Both the position numbers and the translations under genes were made by a program. Positions 59,944 through 64,000 of a stretch of 64,000 nt of DNA are shown in pieces. Each line of letters begins with the position of its first letter. Within the stretch, counting starts at the first letter, position 1. The DNA comes from Flavobacterium sp. UBA6135 (GTDB lineage: Bacteria > Bacteroidota > Bacteroidia > Flavobacteriales > Flavobacteriaceae): assembly GCF_002428305.1 (NCBI RefSeq), contig NZ_DIVJ01000048.1, positions 104,174-168,173 of the forward strand. The letters are read 5' to 3'. The notes under the pieces were generated by a model that did no database searches, had not been told where the DNA came from, and worked only from the letters and a program-made list of their open reading frames with translations.

Positions 59944-60963
59944 ATGAAAAACTTACTTTTAATAGTTTTATTTTTAAATGTAAACGCTTTTGTTTACGGA
60001 CAAACACGTGGTGTTAAGATTGGATATATTGATATGGAATATATTCTTCAAAATGTACCTGACTACACCGAAGCCAAAAATCAATTAGAATTGAAAGCCC
60101 AAAAGTGGAAACAAGAAATTGATGTTAAAAAAAATGAAATTAACGCATTAAAAGAATCATTAAAAAATGAAAAAGTTCTTTTAACTAAAGAATTAATTGA
60201 AGAAAGAGAAGAAGAAATTACTTTCCTTGAAAACGAATTAATCGAATTTCAACAAAAACGCTTTGGACCACTGGGTGATTTAGTTACTCAAAAAGCAGTT
60301 TTAGTTAAACCGGTTCAAGATCAAGTTTTTTCTGCTATTCAAGATATTGCTGAAGCCCAAAAATATGATTTTATTTTAGACAAATCATCTGATTTGACAT
60401 TGCTTTTTGCAGCAAAAAGACATGACTTAAGTGACCGAGTAATTAGAACGCTTACAAGAGCTTCTAAAAGAGAACAACTTTCTAACAAACAGTTAAAAGA
60501 GCTAGAAGAAAAAGAACGTAAAGAAGATTTCGTAGATGACAATCCGGCTTTAGCAGAACGTAAAAAAATATTGGAAGAACGAAAATCTGCCAGAGACAGC
60601 ATTGCAGAACTTAGAAAAGCAGCAGCAGATCTAAAGCGTAAGGAATTTGAAGATAAAAGACAAAAACTTTTAGAGGAACGCGAGGCTAAAAAAACTGGCA
60701 CGGTTTCTGAGAAGTCTTCAAACAAGGAAGATGATGATGCAAAAAAAGAAGATGGAAAAACAGCCGATAAGAATCCTGATAAAGATGCGGTAAAAACAAA
60801 ACCAGAGGAGGATAAAATAAAAGCACAAGAAGCCCGTCAGAAATTAATTGATGACAGAAAGAAAGAAATTGAAGACCGAAAGAAAAAAATACTAGAAGAC
60901 CGGGAAGCGGCAAAAAAAGCACGAGAAGAAAAAGCAAAAGAGAATAACGAAAATAAAGATTAA
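59944..60963 (+). CDS. OmpH/Skp family periplasmic chaperone with long charged C-terminal tail
   Basis: From the ATG at 59944 the chain has 339 residues, with a signal peptide of about 19 residues. A Skp-like coiled-coil part (about residues 22-175) includes KIGYIDMEYILQNVPDY and KRFGPLGDLVTQKAVL. Beyond it is a Lys/Glu/Arg/Asp-rich tail of about 165 residues. It carries repeats of an R-K-K-x-I-L-E-x-R type (AERKKILEERKSARD and RKKKILEDREAAKK). Skp proteins escort outer membrane proteins to BamA, encoded just upstream. The tail is far longer than in ordinary Skp. The frame opens well upstream (59815) inside bamA. Confidence 0.88.
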   Translation: MKNLLLIVLFLNVNAFVYGQTRGVKIGYIDMEYILQNVPDYTEAKNQLELKAQKWKQEIDVKKNEINALKESLKNEKVLLTKELIEEREEEITFLENELIEFQQKRFGPLGDLVTQKAVLVKPVQDQVFSAIQDIAEAQKYDFILDKSSDLTLLFAAKRHDLSDRVIRTLTRASKREQLSNKQLKELEEKERKEDFVDDNPALAERKKILEERKSARDSIAELRKAAADLKRKEFEDKRQKLLEEREAKKTGTVSEKSSNKEDDDAKKEDGKTADKNPDKDAVKTKPEEDKIKAQEARQKLIDDRKKEIEDRKKKILEDREAAKKAREEKAKENNENKD

Positions 60964-60990
60964 AAATTAAATAAATAATTAAACCTAGAA

Positions 60991-61491
60991 ATGATGAAAC
61001 AATTGAAAACTTTACTAATTGCTGCCACTTTATTATTTAGCACAAGTCAAGTTATTGCACAGGCAAAAATCGCTCACGTAGATACAAATGAAATTATGTC
61101 TAAAATGCCTGCGATGATGGAAGCTCAAAAACAACTTGACAACCTTCAGAAAACATATGACAAAGAATTTAAAACGATGGTGGATGAATACCAATCTAAA
61201 TTAGAAAAATACAACCGTGAAGCGGAAACTGTAACTGAACAAGTAAACATTGACAGAGCTAAAGAAGTTCAAGATATGGAAAAAAGAATTCAAGATTATA
61301 GACAAACAGCTCAAAAAGAATTAAATCAAAAAGAAGAAGACTTAATGAAACCTCTAATGGATCGTGCCAAAACTGCTATAGAAAAAGTAGGAAAAGCAAA
61401 AGGATACCAATATGTAATCAATTCTTCTGGACTATTATTAGCTGATGGCCCTGATTTAACATCTGATGTAAAGAAAGAATTAGGCTTCTAA
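60991..61491 (+). CDS. OmpH/Skp family periplasmic chaperone
   Basis: A 166-residue protein of normal Skp length. The signal peptide ends STSQVIAQ. The mature start AKIAHVDTNEIMSKMPAMMEAQ is typical of the OmpH family. A long coiled-coil helical arm follows, and the C-terminal part is KVGKAKGYQYVINSSGLLLADGPDLT. It is 27 bases after the long OmpH gene and ends the bamA unit before a terminator. Confidence 0.93.
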   Translation: MMKQLKTLLIAATLLFSTSQVIAQAKIAHVDTNEIMSKMPAMMEAQKQLDNLQKTYDKEFKTMVDEYQSKLEKYNREAETVTEQVNIDRAKEVQDMEKRIQDYRQTAQKELNQKEEDLMKPLMDRAKTAIEKVGKAKGYQYVINSSGLLLADGPDLTSDVKKELGF

Positions 61492-61511
61492 AAAAAAATA
61501 AATTATCATTC

Positions 61512-61543
61512 AAAACTGCTCAATCACATGAGCAGTTTTTTTT
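61512..61543 (+). terminator. Terminator of the bamA-ompH unit
   Basis: Perfect 11-bp stem AAAACTGCTCA/TGAGCAGTTTT with a six-base loop, followed by T. Confidence 0.8.
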
Positions 61544-61551
61544 TACATTTG
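61544..61551 (+). promoter_or_regulatory. Probable -7 box of murI
   Basis: TACATTTG ending four bases before the murI ATG. This gives a leaderless or near-leaderless mRNA if functional. Confidence 0.42.
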
Positions 61552-61555
61552 TTTT

Positions 61556-62332
61556 ATGATAAATAACGCACCCATAGGTCTTTTTGATTCCGGAATCGGC
61601 GGCACTTCTATTTGGAAAGAAATTCATCAATTGCTTCCGAACGAAGATACTATTTATCTTGCTGATAGTAAGAATGCTCCCTATGGTATAAAAAGCAAAA
61701 AAGAAATCCAAAAGCTTAGCTTTAAGAACACTGAGTTGCTTTTGGAAATGGGTTGCAAACTTATTGTAGTAGCTTGTAATACTGCTACAACAAATGCGAT
61801 CAAGGAACTTAGAGCAAAATTTGATGTGCCATTTATTGGCATTGAACCTGCCATAAAACCGGCAGCAAACAAGTCTAAAACAAATTGTATTGGTATATTA
61901 GCAACCAAAGGAACATTAAACAGCACCTTGTTTCATAAAGCTGTTTTGAATTATCCCAATACAAAAATTATTGAACAAATAGGTTTTGGTTTAGTACAAT
62001 TAATTGAAAATGGCAAAATTGAATCCAAAGAAACCAACGAACTTTTAATAGAATACCTCCACCCTATGATTGAGGCGAATATAGACTATCTGGTGCTCGG
62101 ATGTAGTCATTACCCATACCTTATTTCTCAAATAAAAAAAATACTCCCAAAAGGCATTAAAATTATTGACTCCGGCGAAGCGGTGGCTAGACAAACGGAA
62201 AAAATACTCCAAGGAAAAATTGGATTTAATTCGAATCTAAAAAGCAATCAAGTTTTTTTTACAAACGGAAACCCTGAAGTTTTGAAATCCATCTTAAAAA
62301 ACAAATATAACGTAATCTATAAAGAATTTTAA
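61556..62332 (+). CDS. murI: Glutamate racemase
   Basis: Interconverts L- and D-glutamate, supplying D-Glu for peptidoglycan. The 258-residue length is normal. The family marks are GLFDSGIGGTSIWKEI at the N-terminus, NAPYG, and the two catalytic Cys in VVACNTATTNA and LVLGCSHYPYL. The gene has its own putative leaderless promoter and follows the terminator of the OMP-assembly genes. Confidence 0.96.
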   Translation: MINNAPIGLFDSGIGGTSIWKEIHQLLPNEDTIYLADSKNAPYGIKSKKEIQKLSFKNTELLLEMGCKLIVVACNTATTNAIKELRAKFDVPFIGIEPAIKPAANKSKTNCIGILATKGTLNSTLFHKAVLNYPNTKIIEQIGFGLVQLIENGKIESKETNELLIEYLHPMIEANIDYLVLGCSHYPYLISQIKKILPKGIKIIDSGEAVARQTEKILQGKIGFNSNLKSNQVFFTNGNPEVLKSILKNKYNVIYKEF

Positions 62333-62336
62333 GTAG

Positions 62337-62849
62337 TTATTCTTTGAACCAACCGGAATACATCACATAATTAGTTGCTATCCTCTCTATCTCTCCTTTA
62401 AATGCAGATTGGTCAATTTCTTTTACTTTTTTAGCAGGAACACCGGCATAAATAGACCCTGACTCCACAACTGTATTTTGAGTAACTACAGCTCCTGCGG
62501 CAATAATGGAATTACTTTCAACAACACAGTTATCCATTACAATAGCACCCATGCCTATCAAAACATTGTCGTGAATAGTACACCCATGAACAATAGCATT
62601 GTGGCCTATGGAAACGTTATTTCCGATAATGGTGGGATGCTTGTGATAGGTACAATGAATAATGGCACCATCTTGAATGTTTACTTTATTCCCTATTTTA
62701 ATGAAATGAACATCGCCTCTAATCACAGCATTAAACCAAACACTGCAGGATGCTCCAAAAGTTACGTCACCAACAATCGTTGCATTTTCTGCAACAAAAC
62801 AATCTACTGGCAGCTGTGGCGACTTTCCGTTTACCGATTTAATAACCAT
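62337..62849 (-). CDS. Gamma-carbonic anhydrase family protein
   Basis: A 170-residue left-handed beta-helix (hexapeptide repeat) protein of the gamma-class carbonic anhydrase family. The metal-binding His are in the usual places: IRGDVHFIKIG, IIHCTYHKHP and SIGHNAIVHGC, so three His are available for the zinc/iron site. Many such relatives (YrdA, PaaY) have weak or no carbonic anhydrase activity, so the reaction is not certain. It is convergent with murI (four-base gap) and downstream of the porP/sprF gene, from which a terminator separates it. Confidence 0.88.
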   Translation of the reverse strand: MVIKSVNGKSPQLPVDCFVAENATIVGDVTFGASCSVWFNAVIRGDVHFIKIGNKVNIQDGAIIHCTYHKHPTIIGNNVSIGHNAIVHGCTIHDNVLIGMGAIVMDNCVVESNSIIAAGAVVTQNTVVESGSIYAGVPAKKVKEIDQSAFKGEIERIATNYVMYSGWFKE

Positions 62850-62861
62850 ATTTTATACTAT

Positions 62862-62887
62862 AAAAAATCCCGAATGAATCGGGATTT
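62862..62887 (-). terminator. Terminator of the porP/sprF gene
   Basis: 9-bp stem AAATCCCGA/TCGGGATTT with a five-base loop, and six T on the minus strand. Confidence 0.75.
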
Positions 62888-62894
62888 AAAATTG

Positions 62895-63893
62895 TTAATT
62901 AATTGCCGGACAATTACACTCAAATTTATCTCGTTTACAGAACAAATTAATACCTAGCGTAATTTGGTGAAAACCTGCGTTATCAAAACGCACATTACCA
63001 GCTAAATAAGAATAAGTATAAGCAAACATGAATTGATTATAATTTACGCCCACTATTGGAGTGATATATTGTAATTTTTGGTCAGATACTGAATTACCGT
63101 CAACATACTGTGCCCCATCAAAACTTCTTCTATAGGATAGTCCTCCCCAAATCTTACCAAAGTCTACGTCTTTATAAGCCTTTAAGTTAATATCGATTGA
63201 TTTTTCTTTCGTTTGTTCAACCATCTGAAATAAGATAGATGGTTCCCATTGAATTCTGTCACTGTCGCCAAAAACATAACCGGCACTAAACAGATACTTC
63301 CTTAAATTGTCAGATTCAAATTCGGTATAAATTTCTCTTCTAACATTGGCTATAGCATTTTTAACAGTGAAGTGTGTATAAAAATCCAAGTAATAATACG
63401 AAGCTCCAATATCAACATTAAAATAAGAATCTTTTTGATAAATACCTCCAATGATAGGATCAAAAGGTTGCCCGTTTATAAAAGACGTTTCATCCAATTG
63501 ACTTTGAACCAATGCTCCACTCATACCAAACGAAAGTTGATTCAAATCAATTTCATTTCTCGAAAACATGATATGGTGAGCATATGTTAACTTTGCTCCT
63601 CTTTGAGAATGATACCCGTTTTTATCACTGAATAAAATAACCCCCAAACCGGATTGTTCACCCACTCTCCCATTAAAACTTACAGTATTTAATTGGGGGG
63701 CGTTATCCTGATCAAACCATTGTCTTCTTCCTGTCATTCTCACCTTAGCACAATTTGCAGCTCCAGCCATTGACGGATGAATTAGGTACAAGTTATCTGT
63801 TAAATAATCTGAATATACTGCTATCCCTTCCTGAGAATATGAAAATTGTGTAAAAACTAATAATAAAAGTAAATAACCGCTTTTAAGATTCAT
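62895..63893 (-). CDS. PorP/SprF family type IX secretion system outer membrane protein
   Basis: A 332-residue protein with a signal peptide (MNLKSGYLLLLLVFTQFSYSQ). The mature protein is a beta-barrel of the PorP/SprF family: YSDYLTDNLYLIHPSMAGAANC at its start matches the family's N-terminal pattern. The strands include MTGRRQWFDQDNAPQL and a C-terminal FHQITLGINLFCK. SprF-like proteins are encoded next to T9SS type B cargo and help secrete or anchor it. The gene starts three bases after the stop of such a cargo gene. Confidence 0.92.
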   Translation of the reverse strand: MNLKSGYLLLLLVFTQFSYSQEGIAVYSDYLTDNLYLIHPSMAGAANCAKVRMTGRRQWFDQDNAPQLNTVSFNGRVGEQSGLGVILFSDKNGYHSQRGAKLTYAHHIMFSRNEIDLNQLSFGMSGALVQSQLDETSFINGQPFDPIIGGIYQKDSYFNVDIGASYYYLDFYTHFTVKNAIANVRREIYTEFESDNLRKYLFSAGYVFGDSDRIQWEPSILFQMVEQTKEKSIDINLKAYKDVDFGKIWGGLSYRRSFDGAQYVDGNSVSDQKLQYITPIVGVNYNQFMFAYTYSYLAGNVRFDNAGFHQITLGINLFCKRDKFECNCPAIN

Positions 63894-63896
63894 GTG

Positions 63897-64000
63897 CTAT
63901 CGTTTTAATGAGAAATGTGCTTTAAATTCTTTTGTTTGATTGTTTTCTTCAAAGGTTACTGTAAACCAGTAATCTGTTGATGGCATCGGTTGTCCGTTGA
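63897..64000 (-). CDS. T9SS type B sorting domain protein, C-terminal fragment
   Basis: The window holds only the last about 34 codons; the 5' part lies beyond the right edge. The readable end PMPSTDYWFTVTF, then EFKAHFSLKR, followed by a stop, matches the closing segment of type B (gliding-motility-associated, CHU_C) C-terminal sorting domains. The full protein is probably a large surface adhesin. The neighbouring PorP/SprF gene, three bases after its stop, is its expected partner. Confidence 0.8.
   Translation of the reverse strand, partial: NGQPMPSTDYWFTVTFEENNQTKEFKAHFSLKR

Noticed and set aside
60339..60937. Leu/Ser-rich hydrophobic frames antisense to the long ompH gene, which could look like membrane proteins
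   Set aside because: The hydrophobicity is the complement of Lys/Glu-rich codons (AAR/GAR read as YTT/YTC); no independent signals.

Overview
The window is a contiguous, gene-dense chromosomal segment of an A+T-rich member of the Bacteroidota, most likely a Flavobacterium or close relative in the Flavobacteriaceae. This rests on: Bacteroidota-type promoter boxes (TAnnTTTG, sometimes with a TTG about 20 bases upstream) in place of sigma70 boxes; type IX secretion genes (SprA-plug protein, PorG-like barrel, PorP/SprF next to a type B sorted protein); GLPGLI, DUF3667 and DUF2797 families; an S46 dipeptidyl-peptidase; and a Na+-pumping NADH:quinone reductase operon. No phage, insertion sequence, CRISPR array or rRNA was seen.

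Layout. 1-3177: end of a methyltransferase gene and a secreted two-lobed M16 protease. 3273-10576 (minus): apbE flavin transferase with a small companion gene, then the operon nqrA-nqrB-nqrC-nqrD-nqrE-nqrF; ApbE supplies the covalent FMN of NqrB and NqrC. 10856-13619 (plus): T9SS plug protein, a DUF3667 membrane protein and ApaG. 13718-22606: mostly metabolic genes (pruA, rsmG, a front-end-type desaturase, an aminotransferase, purT, a Crp-like regulator, a pirin, a YjdJ/YjdI-like pair, fabD). 22661-26789: a toxin/antitoxin-like pair, galE, a sugar aminotransferase and waaA (surface polysaccharide and LPS). 26839-29381: an S46 peptidase and a tiny lipoprotein.

29505-29679 holds tRNA-Leu(UAA) and tRNA-Gly(GCC). 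29974-33587 is the most accessory-looking part: a small secreted Cys-containing protein, a GLPGLI protein and a large TonB-receptor-like barrel. It is very Asn/Ile/Lys-rich and AT-rich, is preceded by a 14-T homopolymer, and abuts mutS stop-to-stop.

33588-43376: mutS, an rRNA/tRNA methyltransferase, a FolK-deoxynucleoside kinase fusion, sppA, a queuosine-precursor transporter and an AsmA-like protein. 43436-45864: a YceI-porin-YceI set. 45997-48621: DUF2797, a bacterial GH3-like amido synthetase and a tiny lipoprotein. 48618-52028: the proteostasis set tig-clpP-clpX. 52134-54008: holin-like protein, hydrolase and pdxJ. 54117-62332: an envelope cluster (CBS protein, nadK, porG-like, uppS, bamA, two ompH/skp genes, murI) that joins T9SS, BAM and peptidoglycan/lipid-carrier functions. 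62337-64000: gamma-carbonic anhydrase, PorP/SprF and the end of a T9SS type B-sorted surface protein.

The most notable non-coding observations are heptamer-periodic inverted repeats (clpP-clpX gap, after the Crp-like gene), a palindrome overlying the tig promoter, a terminator hairpin inside a small lipoprotein gene, and three genes whose -7 box ends exactly four bases before the ATG, which predicts leaderless mRNAs.
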